The notes under the pieces: generated by a model
Databases searched by the model: none
Seen by the model: only the letters and a program-made list of their open reading frames with translations
Told to the model about the DNA's origin: nothing
Shown here: piece after piece, positions 34,298 through 48,200 of the stretch
Layout of the letters: each line of letters opens with the position of its first letter
How positions within the stretch are numbered: position 1 is the stretch's first letter
Translations under genes and position numbers: made by a program
DNA from: Acanthaster planci
Lineage: Eukaryota; Echinodermata; Asteroidea; Valvatida; Acanthasteridae
Assembly (NCBI RefSeq): GCF_001949145.1
Contig: NW_019091476.1
Location: 692,828 to 756,827, forward strand
Reading direction: 5' to 3'
DNA: 64,000 nt

Positions 34298-36034
34298 TAA
34301 ACTACCCTTGTGCTCTCACTGTCTGAATACTCAATACTCAAATATAACTCACATCCGGCAAGTACAGATGCATGTAACAAAGTGGACAATATGATAAAAG
34401 CATGTACATGTAACATAGTGTAATACTTCTTTACATGTTCAACAACCGAACCATTTGCCAACAGAGTCACTCAAGACTGCAACATCAGCCAGTGGCTATG
34501 TACTGAGTATCATTTTCCTGAGTAGATGTACATTTATCAAATTGTTTCATTTACCGGTATTACATGTATATCTAATTTCAATCTGTTGTATTTCAGTTGG
34601 GTGGAGAAATGCACATTCTTAAGCAGTCCTTCATTTTAAGAAAATCTCCTCAAATCTCTCAGGAGAGCAGATCGCTCTCCTTAAAATAAACTAATTAACA
34701 GAAGTGCAAAAGGAGGTCAAACGATAGTTTATACTCTGGAGTCAACTGTTTCCACTTTCTCTGATGGTTTATAATGTTCTTGGGGCAATTTTGAAATCAA
34801 TTTAGTTTTAAGTCAGTTAGAAACATGGGTCTACAACGACATCATCTCATATCAGGGCTTGTTTTCTTTTTATTTGAAGCAGAATTTGTATACTTGCAAA
34901 CTGACGTTACATGTAAGTTTCAACCTACAAATCAACACAGTTACTCATGTCCCTTTAATTTAAATAAAAGTGGAAGTGAACCTTTTTCATCCTGATTTGA
35001 GCATTTCTTTCACTCGAAACACTAACAGTATCAATAATTTTGAATAAAAACCAAAACCTAATGGGGATTTGAAAGTTTAAACTACATTTTACCTTTTTTC
35101 AATTGACTGTAATTGCAGACTGTAACAAACTCACCTCAATCAAAATGGGAAACATCAAACCGACACACACGTACGAACATAACAATATTTATGTATGATT
35201 ATGGTCCGACATGCTGGGGGGTTTCCTGCTCAAATTCAGTGGTCACACATGCTGTATCTATGTACTAAGCAACGTTTTCATGACAACCAAAAACTCATGG
35301 CATACCACTTTCTGCTTAAGCGCCCCGTAAAGAAGATTGATACAGATTGGCTCTTTTATCACTGAAAACTTTTTAGCGACCAATAAAAACACGTAACAGA
35401 TTGCACCACATACAGCGAAAATGAGTGCGACATACATGTACATGTGTAAGTATCGGTACGTACAGTGTACATGCTACATGTGCGAACGAGCAGGGCGGGC
35501 TGGCCGGTACAAAAGCAGGCTCACAATGATCGTATTCATACAATAATTTATAGGTCTACGTATGAAAGTCGCGACAGTCCTTTATTGGTGAAGTTATCCA
35601 CTGTTTTTTGTCATATGATTCATTATTTGTTAAGTGCCCTTAGATTTTTTGAGGAGCGTGATATTTTACGCTCCTTTGGGAGTGTTGAGGAGCGTGATAG
35701 GAGCGCCTGCGCAATCGAGCTCCTTAAAAATGATGGGCTGCTTAAGACGACTTACCGTAATTACCATTATAAGTGCAAGTCATCCACCTTCTACCTTCCT
35801 GGCATGAAATCTTGACGTATACTAAAACAATTGCCTTTAGAATATTAACTTCATCAAGACCACCTCAATTCTATGCTGGTATCTGTACAATAAATGTACA
35901 TGAATGCATCTTTGACAATGAACCTTTTTTTCAGGGTTGAAAGATTCATTCTAGTAAGCGAAAAGATGCATGAAAGAAACGTTTTTAGATGGTAAGGCCC
36001 TGTAATAAAAAGAATTCAAGCCAGAGTGTCATAC
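34298..36034. other. No supported gene
   Basis: If the EGF-receptor gene continues to the 33.6-kb ORF this is an intron. Only a short tandem 'gaggagcgtgata' pair near 35660-35700 and isolated palindromes stand out. Confidence 0.45.
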
Positions 36035-36283
36035 CTGAAACCTCAAAGCTGCACTCAGTCACTACACATTCACTGTCTTCGACATCGCGCCCCACCCTGC
36101 AAACATGAAAGGTGTAGGTGAACCCTGGGCGGAGATTTGGAACTGCATGTCTCTGCATATCAGGCATGATGCGGACAGGGAATCCAGGGACACATGGGCA
36201 GGTCTTGATGACACACTGGGGCCACTTGTGAAGGTCCTTGAGGATGGCTGTGGTCCCAGAGAGCTCATAGGCCAGCGATTCAC
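36035..36283 (-). CDS. EGF-receptor gene, exon after the membrane helix
   Basis: The acceptor tcctccctcag and donor TCA G|GTATGA bound 249 bp (phase 1-1). It encodes LAYELSGTTAILKDLHKW, then a Cys-rich stretch (CVIKTCPCVPG) and NLRPGFTYTFHVCRVGRD, which resembles the late strands of a fibronectin-III-like fold. Cysteines this dense are unusual for a cytoplasmic region. Confidence 0.7.
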
Positions 36284-39200
36284 CTGAGGGAGGAAGCAAC
36301 ATACCAAGGCACGTTGACAATCTGAAGGCCGAGACACCAACTTTGGCGATAGGACGTCAAAGGATAAATTACATAGAACTGACAGGCCACAGGGTGTAGT
36401 TAAGAGGATGAAACATGGTGGGAAAGTAGGCTCATCACTAAGACCTACTAGTATTGTACACATGAACGGAGACCAGCTTGAACAAGAGAGGATGACCCCA
36501 AATTCTTAAGGGGTGAACAGGCTGGCAAACCACGGTAAAATATGGACATTGAAACTCGACTAATTGGTGGTGGGGATCATTTCATGTTGCTCTCTTAACC
36601 AACAAGGGCAATCTTGCCAACAAATCCAACCTGTGGGGAATGTTGTAACTGCCAAACACACTCCTTACCATGCTTTCATGTAGATGGTCATTAACCCTAA
36701 CCCCCTAGGAACCACTGAAATCATGCATATGCTCGTTAGATTCAGAATGGTTAGGGTTAACGGTTTTCAGGACATACATGTAAGGACTTCTGACATGTGT
36801 TACCCTGTATACACGATGCAATCCACATGGTTCCTCTGACGGCTCCAAGAGATAGTTAAAATACACAAAAATGAAATCTACAGAACTTTGACTTGTGGCA
36901 TCCATGCATGACTTGTGGCATCCATGCAAATATTTTCGATAGCCCCGTCTGGCCAACCAACAAGAGCCAGTGATAGAAAACATTGCATATGCATATACAT
37001 GCACATGTACACTCCGGTTTGCCTGGCAGTAACATGTACCATTAGCAGCGTATACGGAAGCCACTTTTAGTGGTATGCGGTGCATAACCCACTCTGTCTA
37101 GATGCATGACAGAAACTAACTATGCACACTTGCACAGTGGAAAGTAGTCACGTTCAAAAACATTACAAACGTAAAAATAAAGGGTGGAAATAGCACAGGC
37201 AGTCAGGCACCTACATGTACATGTACATAAATACATGTAGTGTACATGTACACATATACATGTACCGGTAGGAGCTAGGGGTTAGCGGCTAGCAGCTACA
37301 GCAACTTCCCACTAACATGTATACATGTAACTGAGAAGCCCCAGCCAGTTGATTTGGACAAGTACTGGTACATGAATAAATTGTACTGGAACGTGTACAT
37401 GTATGTATATGTATTGTACTGAAGGTGTCTTGCACTACTCAGAATACAGTCACTATTTTAGAACTGCAAGAAGTTTTCGTTTCAAAAAGACGAATAAAAG
37501 GAACCAAAAAATAAATAAATGAAAATTTTTACAAAATGGAAAAATGAAAGAGAGAGTTGGAACAATTCATACAAACAAGCCATTCCATGGATGAATTAAC
37601 TACGCGTACAAATATGAAACACATAATTGGCAAATTTGTTAAACAGGATGAGAGTCACAAAATTGGCACTGTGTGAGGTCTAAGCTTGGCAATGATCTGG
37701 TCAGTAATGTAGCTCTGGTTCCATTTGAGAGAAATAACACAACGAAAGATGGCACTGTATAAGGGCATTCCTCCTCAGGGAGAGTAGCAGCCCTGTGTAC
37801 AGCGCCACCAAGTGTTAGATAGTGTCATCCAGGCTTTTTCCCATCTCTTTAACCACTTGCTGCCGGGTGGATTTTTTTGAGCAAAACAAGATGCTGGGTC
37901 CTTTTCAAGATTTTCCGTTTTCAAAATTCTTCAAAAATTAATCATTTCATTTAATGGCCGCTTATACCCACATGAAGGACTCTTTGGGCACTACTTTAAA
38001 GCTGACAGGTAACTTTCATTGACTCCTGAATATTTCAGCCAGGCCTGCAGCCTTGGAAAAAGAGCCCAGATTGTGCAGTGTTACGTAAGATTCTTTTCTT
38101 TCCGGAACCGGCACAGTGCACTGCTAACCTCTTTTCAATAGGGGCCAGATTAGCGTGCAGAGGTGCTGTGTGGCTCATCCCTGCGGTGGTGGAGAGCTTT
38201 TGTCCCCGGTGGTAATCCGCTCGCTCTAAATGCCTCAAACAGTGGTAGACTGTTTCACAACAAGGCTGGATTATCTCCACTATTGAGAGCGAAAAAATAT
38301 GGGTAATGCCCAGCAGCTCAGTCTTTTGTGCCGAGCACAGTCTTTTGTTATAAGGCCCAACTCTTTTGTCCCAGTTCCTGGCTCCCTGGCTCTGCACATA
38401 AAGCCTATGTACTCGAAAACAGGTCGCCCGGCAGGAAGTGGTTAAGGAATAGTTTCACACGACAGGTACAGTTAAATGCACTTTATAAACTATTCTAGAA
38501 ATACAGACCGTTATTTGCAACTACCATTTACAACAAGTTACATGTACATGTACTTTTGTTAAAAAAAGGGACTTTTACATGTGTAAATGCAAGATAAGAA
38601 ACAACCAAGCTCACAACACATCAAACAAATCTTTCATGCAAAAAGCAACTGTAACACAATAATTTAGTACGACTGGCAAAAGACTGTGTACATACCAGAC
38701 TTTTTAGAAAACCCTGCACCACATCCAAATGAAAATACATACATGTAAATTTCAATCAAGACTTGAACATGCTGTACAAAGGGTAAACAAGGTTTGGGAG
38801 GGGTCAGGTTAAGGCAGACGGAGGGGTAGGAGGAAGGGAAGAATTACTATGGAAACAACAAATGCATTTAAAAATCATGCTCAGTTGCAGGGTTAAGACA
38901 AATTCACCAATTAAAATCTTTGAGATTTGGATGTTCGGACATGTAGACTGATCAGAGAAGATACAATTCAAGTAGTCATGTTGCCACCATTCCCCTGTGG
39001 CATTTCATGTGCATGACAGTATGGTAATATACCTGTGCAAGTATGTGTACAAGTACGTGTACCGCCACCATTTCAACTTCTACTCACTAGTGCACTGGCT
39101 TTAACAATAACAATGTGCACATCAGCTACATGTAATTACATGTAGCTACATGCACAAAGTCATTTTGACAGCATAATGTCAAGATGTGTTGCCAGCATGA

Positions 39201-42200
39201 CTACAAACACCGAGAAAATCTAATGCTTTTTGCATAGGGGCCACTTTAATTGTGCAGGTGTATCTGCAAACCCACAATGTGTCTTGATTACATGAACAAT
39301 AGTTTCTTCACTTTCACAGCTCTTCTCCACATGCTCATAAATGCATGCAAACTAACTTGGAGGTGGGCTGTACATGTACATGGGAGGTGGAATATACATA
39401 AAGTACATTAACATTTCAAAGTGGGATGAATACCCAAACTCTTAAAAAGCTGGAATGTATCGAAAAATGGGATTATGTAAAATGTCCTATCTGCCAAAAA
39501 ATAGTGTGCTTTTCTACTCACTTAGTAGTTGTATGTCGCTGTCATTGTTGAGCGGCCAGAAGGCCTTCACACAAGGCCTGATGTGAAGTTTCCTGCTGCA
39601 AAAAATGCAAGTCAGTGCTGCAGCCGCGCCTAGTACAACTACGGCACCTACAAGCCCATACACCCAACTTGGTGCACCTGTGGTGGACACACAAAATTTT
39701 GCAGTCAAACTACACATCATTTCCAACCGTAAAACAAGCTCCAGAAAGAGAAAATATGAAGAGATTTTAAGACTGCTTGATTCATGTACTAGTACACGCA
39801 CCAGTGCACGTATGTACATGCCTACATATACATGTAAAACATAAAGAAAATTCAAGGCATGGCCTCATTTACATTAAAATTACAGAATAAATATACATAT
39901 TTTTTGTAAAATTTACCAAACACATGGCAACCAGCAGTGGCTGCTATTAGGTGAGGGTTACAGGAAAAATGAGTAGAAAGAAAAAGGTAGCATGTTGTGC
40001 TCAACATGAAAAGGGCTCGATGCACTAGAACTACATGTATACACGTAGGACATGTTGGGAGGTTATCTGGACAACGGGATGAGAAAGAGAGCTGCAGACA
40101 CAGTAGTGCATGGACAGAAACCTGTAGAAGTGTACTGTGGATCTACAAATAGCTATGGGGATAGCAATTGATGAAATAGTGAGGGAGGTACCCAGTACAT
40201 ACACTGTACATGTAGGCAACAGTATCTGGAAAACGGGATGAGAAAGAGAGTTGCAGAGCACAGTAGTGCATGGACAGAAACCTGTGGAAGAGTACTGTGG
40301 GTCTACAAATAGCTACATGTACATTACATTGCATTTGAAAGTTAACGCTGCGAAAAGGAATAGGAAAAATGCGAAAGCAATTTGCATTCACATTCACATT
40401 TTGACCACAACTTTTCCCCCCTGCGAATTCGCAGTGAATTGGTTGTAAGAGGGGCCAACGACATGCAAAAACAGTGCAAAAACGGTGCAAATCTTTTGTG
40501 AACATGACGTGAAACATTTGCGAAAAAATTGAGAAAAAAAAACAGTGTGTGGAAACAGTGTGAAAATTTTGCGGAAGCGGTGCGAAAGGTTCCAAAAATT
40601 ATGCGGAAACTTGCGAAAATGAGAAGAAATGTGCAGCGAAAATGCTCCACACTTGTTACTATTATGCAGTGAAGGGTGCATTACACAGGCTGCGCTGTGC
40701 TTGGGGCCGTCGGGGCCAACTCACCATGTGGAGTGTGCTGTTGTAGTTACGTACACATTTCATGCGCTCCGTAACTTCATGACTTGGGGACTCCCGTATA
40801 ATTACTCAAAATTTGGACAACTTTTTTGAAATTTACGGTAATCCAAGAAAACAACTGCGCCACGGAGCGCGGCTCACCATGGTGAGCACGTGCTTGCAAT
40901 CGTGCTGCATGGACAGCCGAGTGCTTGTCTGCAGTTATAGTGATGGCGTGATCGCTACTACTAGTATCAGGCTACAGGTGCCCAACAGCACACTCCACGC
41001 GGTGATTCAGCCCCAAGCGCAGCGGACTCTCCACTGCACAACAGTCATGCGTGTGGGGCCAGTGTGGAGCATTTCAATGCGCCAAGCTTCTCGTTTTCAC
41101 AAATTTTTCGCACAATTTTCACACCTTTTTCGCACTGTTTTTGCACACTGCTTTTTTTTAACAATGTTTATGCAAATGTTTCATGCCACATTCGCAAAAG
41201 TTCGCACCATTTTCGCACGTCGTTCGCCCCTTTCACATCAAATTTGCTGCTAATTCGCAGGGGGGGGAAGTTGTGGTCAAAATGCGAAATTCGAAAATTT
41301 TTTCAAGTTTGAAATTTTTTCCATTCCTTTTCACAGCATTATCTTTCAAATGCAATTTACTGCACATGTACAGAACTAGTGTGGGAAGTCATAGGGCAGA
41401 AGATAAGACCAAGATAAAACATGATAAAAAAAACTGCTCTTTTAGGGTTAGCAGACTGTTGTGTGCAGATTACACAGCACTGCATGTACATGCAGCTCCT
41501 GTAGACAGCATATTACTCACCTTTTGAATGCTGGCACTTGGTTCCAGTGAAGCCTTCCATGCACTCACACTGATACACATCCAATTCAGTCTCCTGGCAG
41601 GTTCCATTGTTGAGGCAAGTCTCCTCACATAGCCACAGCTTCATTCCTGCTCAAAAAATGAGAACCAATGAAAGTAACAGTGGCAGGACTGCAGACACCC
41701 TATATCCAATAGAAGGTATGTTATGAAGGATCCAGCCAAGGTACATGTAATTGAATATCTACTCACTTGTCTCACAATTTGTTCCTGTGAAATCCTCCGT
41801 GCACTGACAACTGAAACTTCCATTTTCATTGTCTAAGCATGTTCCACCATTCCTACACGACGGGTTGTTGCTACAGTAGCTCAAATCTACCAAATACATG
41901 TACAGTACAACTGCAGGTTTAATCTGGCACTCCTTTTTTGTAAAGCTGGACAAAAGATACATACATGTAGTGTGGGCTTTCCAACATATTAATCAAAGAA
42001 ATTACACACCTATGTGTAAATCCAACAAAACTTTTGGTAGATTATAAAGTACATGTATCTGGACAAGGTGCCAGAAAAATGAAGGTAACTTCTACTCACT
42101 TGTCTCACAATCTATTCCTGTGAATTCCTCCGTACAGTGACAGGTGTAACCTCCATTTTCACTGTCTGCACATGTTCCACCATTCCGGCATGGCTGGTTA

Positions 42201-45200
42201 TTCCTACAGTAGCTTAAATCTACCAAAGGCAATACAAATTAGTCTCGATCAGGCACTCTTTATGTACATGTATGGCTAAAAAATAAATAGCACAGGCTTG
42301 CAAACCAATCAAATAAGTCATGCTCTCTAAGGTACATGTACATGTAGCTTTTAACTACAGTACTACAGTGTAAGATTAATTTCCACACCATCAATTACTG
42401 TATAAGTATGCACACTGTTAATAGCAGCATCGCAACACAGAAAATGAGAAAAGGCTTATTATCAATACACCTGTATGTACCCACCTACAATGCACATGTA
42501 CACGCACAGGTGGAGTACCATCGGTCAAAGAAAGCATTGCACAGGATTGTTCATTGGTCGTTTCTACACTCGTATACATGTACATGTACATCATTCAAAT
42601 TCACGAGCACTTATACACTCAGCAGCGTATTTGCCAGTATCAAGATGGAGGCTATTTCTACTGTTCTGAAACATCTATGCACTGACAAGAGGCTTCCAAC
42701 ACAAAGATTCTTCAATTACTGCTAATAAGATGGATATTAAGTTGAAATGTTTTGAACATGTTGAAGAGTGCAGCAAAGAAAAAGGATTAAATAGTACACA
42801 TGTACGGTACATGTACTTTGTACATAATCGGACTTCACTAATAATGTACAGGATCAGAGGTGAACAAAGGAAATAATAGAATGTACATGTAAATATGGAG
42901 GACGGACCTTCGTGCCTGAAATTTGGAAAGCTCATTCATGGTTCACACGTCTTTTTTATAGCCCCATGGAAGTCGATGAGACTGCTTTTTGAAAATGCTG
43001 AATAATTTATGACATTAATTCTGTAGCTAGAGATAACCACCACCGGTGAATGGTTCATGAATCATCGATGAGGATCTTGCTTGGCCAAACCATGTGAAAA
43101 TGTACACTGTACGTACATGTATGCATGGTACATGTACGTTGTACATGTACATTAATGGTACACATAACATGACAATACACACTTGACATTTTTGACAGTG
43201 AAATACGGAGTATATGAAACACAAAGGGTACACAAACAACTGGACACCACATGGAAACTGGCACCCACTAGTTCACATTAAATTGCCACATTGCTACCCA
43301 GTACATGTACTGTACATGTACATATACTGTACACATTGTTTAGACCTCAACTGTTTTGAACATTTCCACGGGCATGGTATAATTAAGGCACTGTTGAGCT
43401 ACGTTAACAGTATTTAATACACATGGATAACAGTAATTTCACAGGTTTAAAAATAATTGCGTGCTGCTCAACCCCATAATACATTGGGCATTGTGTGCAG
43501 GAATATATGTAGAACTTGCACGTGCCCTCATCTTGAGAAATGAGAATGACATCTGCTCTTGGCCAATGGGAACATCTTAAGGTAGAGGTAAATGTACATG
43601 TATCAAAGGCTGACCGCACACCGTAGTTCTTGCAAATAGTACAAACAAGTTAACAACAATCATTTTGAGTTGAATGCAATGGTATTCATGTAAACAAGGT
43701 GAAAGCTCGGACATCTTCATGGTATTACTAACAATATTTTTTCAAACAAGCCCACCAGACATGGAAAAACTGGAGTGTGACCATGGTGACTGATCAAAGT
43801 CAGTGAGTGAAATCCATTTGTATACATGTACATGTAATGCGGAATAGCCCAAACCAGAGCATAATGAAAGTGTACATGTAGGGTACATGTACGTGAGTAT
43901 GTACATGTACATGTATTACTTAGAGGACAGTAAAAGTACTGGGCACAGTACGTGAAACATGAGCACTGAAGGTTGCACATGCATACAAGAACATACATTG
44001 TACAAGTACATGTTAATGAACAGGACAGTTGCTGCAAGACGAATGATTTGCATGCATAAACATGACAAATGAAGGCGAGTTACTAGCGCAGTACATGTAA
44101 TGTTGGCTTTCTTCCAAATGCACACGTGCACATGCAGATGTACATGTACCATACTGGTAAGCAGTGGGTATGTACATGTACGAATGCACAGCATTGTGCT
44201 TACCGGTATGGTACATGTACATGTAAAACTGTGGATTATTTTGAGAATACTTTTCAGAAGAAAGCCATGAAAAGTCACAGCTATGCTACCTCCCACCACA
44301 GCTTTATTTAAGCAAAGGAAGCCCTGCCTATCATGACTATCATGTTGCTGTAGATCAACGGGTGGTCAGGTCAGGCAGAGTTGCAAGAGCCCAAGTGATC
44401 AATATGACACACAAATACAGTACATGGGTATGAACATGTAAATGTATTGTACATGGCCTTACCAAACAGGACTTTGCATTTCACTGTACAGGTACATGTA
44501 CATATTTTTTTTATTTTATCGCAGGCGGCACAACACAAAGAAAACAAAAGATGTTTCCCTGTCCTCACTCATGGTCATGTCAGTCTTAAGATCTTTGGAC
44601 GGTTGGGCTCAGTGCCTTAATAATAGTCTGTGGGAGGAAATGCGATGCCCCCCTTTCGATGGTATAGCAAAATATGACTGCTAGGGTTAATAAACTCACT
44701 CCTTTGTTGAAACTCAAAGTTTCAGACATTTTATGCAGTGATTTATTAATAGTTTGTCACAGCAGACCATAATATGCGTATGATGCATGAATGAATCAAA
44801 AACAATGTGCTAAATTACCTGAGATACGACTATGCCATCAGCTGGTGTAAAAAGGGTTAGTGTGTACATGCAGGGGTAGCCTGTGTGGATATTAAGGTAC
44901 AGTACATCATGCATATTGATTGCTATATGCTTAATGGAACAGCAACAACAGAAATCAATTATGAACACAACATACAAAAACCTTGCCTTGGACTGAAACT
45001 GCAGGTGCAGGTTTTAGTGAATATAGCATATACAGATACATGTATCATACATGTACAGGTAAATGTATGCACATACTGGTACATGTAGATTTAAACCACA
45101 GTTTAACCCTAACAGTCCTCAGTCCTCCAACAGGTGAAGGATTGGGGACTTTTAGGGTTAAGACTATCAGATTATCTAAACTGTACACATAGGTTCAGAG

Positions 45201-48200
45201 AGCACAAACTTTCAGGAAAACGGAAAACACATCCCCGGTGACCAGTACAATTAATACTTCTCGTTGGTACATTTTTCCTGTTATAGGTTTAACCATACAA
45301 ATGTCAAATTCCTCATACATGTATGACAAATTTCATCAAACGAAAGGTACTTCTGTCCCCTGTCAATAAGGGAGGGCGAAATGCAGAAAAAACTGACTTT
45401 AAGACTGTCCTCCCACATACCTTTTGGCTTATACTAAAAATGATTGTCAAAACCAAGAAGAATCACCTCCCACCAATAAAAAGAGGAAAGACGGAGCATA
45501 TGTTTCAAAAGAGTTTGAACTTTCAGTTCCTGAAAAAGAAGCAACCCCCATCCTCATGCTGGATATGCCACTGTTTTTGAGATACAGGGGCAGGGAACAA
45601 AGCAATACGCATACCTTCATCACAAAGCGATCCTCCCCATCCTACAGAACAGATGCACTCTCCTGATGAGGTGTTACAGTGACCGTGCATGCAGTCGGGG
45701 ATACATTGCCTCAGGTTACACAACTCCCCATCCCAACCACTGTCGCAGCTGAAACAGCAACCGACAGACATGTTACAAACTGAAAGGCAGTGTTGCTGTC
45801 TTTGAATCCATGTATATACTGTACATGTACATGTGTATGACCCAACCTAACAACCTAGCGACCGTTGCAATATACATGTACATGTACACTTGAACCTGTT
45901 TCAAGATAATCTGTTGTGTGATTATACAATGAAAGTGTACTTACATGCATTCTCCGTGTGTTTCACAGTGACCATTAGAACAGCCTTCCTTGCAAATGAC
46001 AGGTGTAGGTTCTGTAAAAAGATAGACAAAAAAGACGTCACTGACAAACCCTACATCAGACGTGTATGGTTATACATGTAGTACATGTACTGTACTTTGG
46101 CTACTGTGTAGGTTGCTTGGCAATGGAGAGTGAGATGCAGGTTAGCAGTATACATGTAGGTATAATCTGCAATAAGATCACAGCTATCTCTTCTCAATGC
46201 TCACAGGGCCCTATACGTACAGTCATTTGCAAAAGTTTAGGACCACCCACAAAAAATGCATCAACCATATGCTGCTGGGTTTAATTTGAAGTTGCATGCT
46301 GAATCTCGGGAAATTTTCAAGATTTTCCGTTTTAAAGTTCTTCCAAAATTCCACACAATTGACTGTCTGGTGGCTACTCTAATCTGACAGATGACATCTA
46401 TTGACGCTCGAGTATTTCACCCAGGCATGCCACCTTGTATAAAAAGAGAGCCCAGATTGTGCGGTGTTACACACATGTACGTAATTTTCTTCTGTTCCCG
46501 AAATTGGCCCAGTACGCTGCTGGGTTTTTTCAAATGCGGACCAGATTAGCATGCAGCGGTATTGTCTCGCTCATCACTGGAGTACTGGAGTGCTTTTGTC
46601 CCTGGTGATAATCCACTTGCGCTGAATGCCACAAAGAGTACTATAGTCTTACAAAACAATGACAGATTTCCTCAACTACTTGCAACTGAAAAAATGCTGG
46701 CAATTTCCGGCAGCCCTGTCTTTTGTTCCAAGTACGGTCTTTTGTTACAAAACCATCCCCCCCATCTGATTTCAAGCACCCCGGCTTTGCGTAAAAAGCC
46801 AACATCTCTGGTTCCAGACAAACTGGCAAAAAGTGGTTAACCTGAAGAAAATCCAAACTTAAACCAATCAATCATGGCAATTTTCGTTTATTTTCAATGT
46901 GTAACCTTAGTAGTTTGGTTAAACAGCCTTTTGACTTCCTTTCCATAATTTGAAATGTTAACACTCTGATATTTAGTGTGCCCTCCTTTATTTCTGATTA
47001 CTTAAACTATTTTTTTTACCCATGCTGCCTTACAGACAAAGTATTATACAAAATATACTACCTTTGCAAAAATTTCATTCAAATGGGCATACATGTACAT
47101 GTATAGCACTACTGTGATGTATGGCACAGACAGTGACAGAAACAGGTGGTCTTAAACTTTGGCTAATGACTGTACTCTTGGATGGAGTAAGGCAAATTAA
47201 TGTAGTAAAGCATCTTCCCTGAGGAATGCAAGCACCATGGGTAATCATGGGGTTTAAAGCCTACAAACGGCACGTCAGTTGAACACCAGAACCACTGGCC
47301 CACGGTGTTTTAAAACAACCTTCTGATTATTTCTAACAAGAGGGGGTGACAATAACTGCTCCATGTATATGTACATGGCTGATGCACCCATGTAGCCTTG
47401 AACTTTAAGTGACCACAATAACAAAACTATATGTCAGATGGAGTCGAAACTTCACCTTTGAACTCATAATGCAAGTTACAAACTGCCTCATCACCACTAT
47501 CCTGCCCCATACCTGGAGTCGGTGGAATAACACCCACGCAGTCACACATAGATGCATTGGCTGCTGGTGGAGTGAACCCGATGGGGGCGCAGGTGTTGGG
47601 ACAGATCCCATTATTAATGCACGCTGGGACAATGGACATTTCGGTCCTTCCCGACTCAGCCAGAGTGTAGGGATCTGGACAGGGGGAACAGGGTAAGCAG
47701 CTGCTACTATGGCAGAAAGTGCTGGATAATGGAGAAGAAAAAAAAACAGTCAATGACATGACTGTCTATTTACATGTACATGTACAATAAACCTCATTCA
47801 AATCATGACAAATGAAGTCAATGTCCATTCCCTCTCTTGGGTCATGAATGTACAAATTGGCCAGCACATTTTTTTATCCGGTAAAGCTCAGCATATACAG
47901 AAATTTATCACGGCACTGGTTTGGGTCTAATATATATGCACATGAACAACCTGAGCTAAATTTCTGACAGCTAGTAGCAAATGCTTCTTATCTAGCGTGG
48001 TGAGCCAAATTCAGCTGGGAACCAGTCAGAAGATATATACACACATGCATGCCTGACATTGTCAATGCTTGTGGCTGGCTTCCGTTTCTTTTTTTGCTTT
48101 TACAGGATCACTGCAATTCAATTTTTTAATGCAAAATCTTTAAATTCACCTTTTTATTTTGATAAAGTTCACTTTCAATATTTATTCCACCATTTTAAAG

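Noticed and set aside
38035-38397. 120-codon minus-strand ORF
   Set aside because: It lies wholly inside the TTAA MITE and is not open in the second copy at 46.3-46.8 kb.
43717-44299. Thr/Cys/Tyr/His-rich minus-strand ORFs
   Set aside because: Composition follows directly from TACATGTAC palindromes (codons TAC, ATG, ACA, TGT, CAT, GTA); the same pattern recurs at every palindrome cluster.
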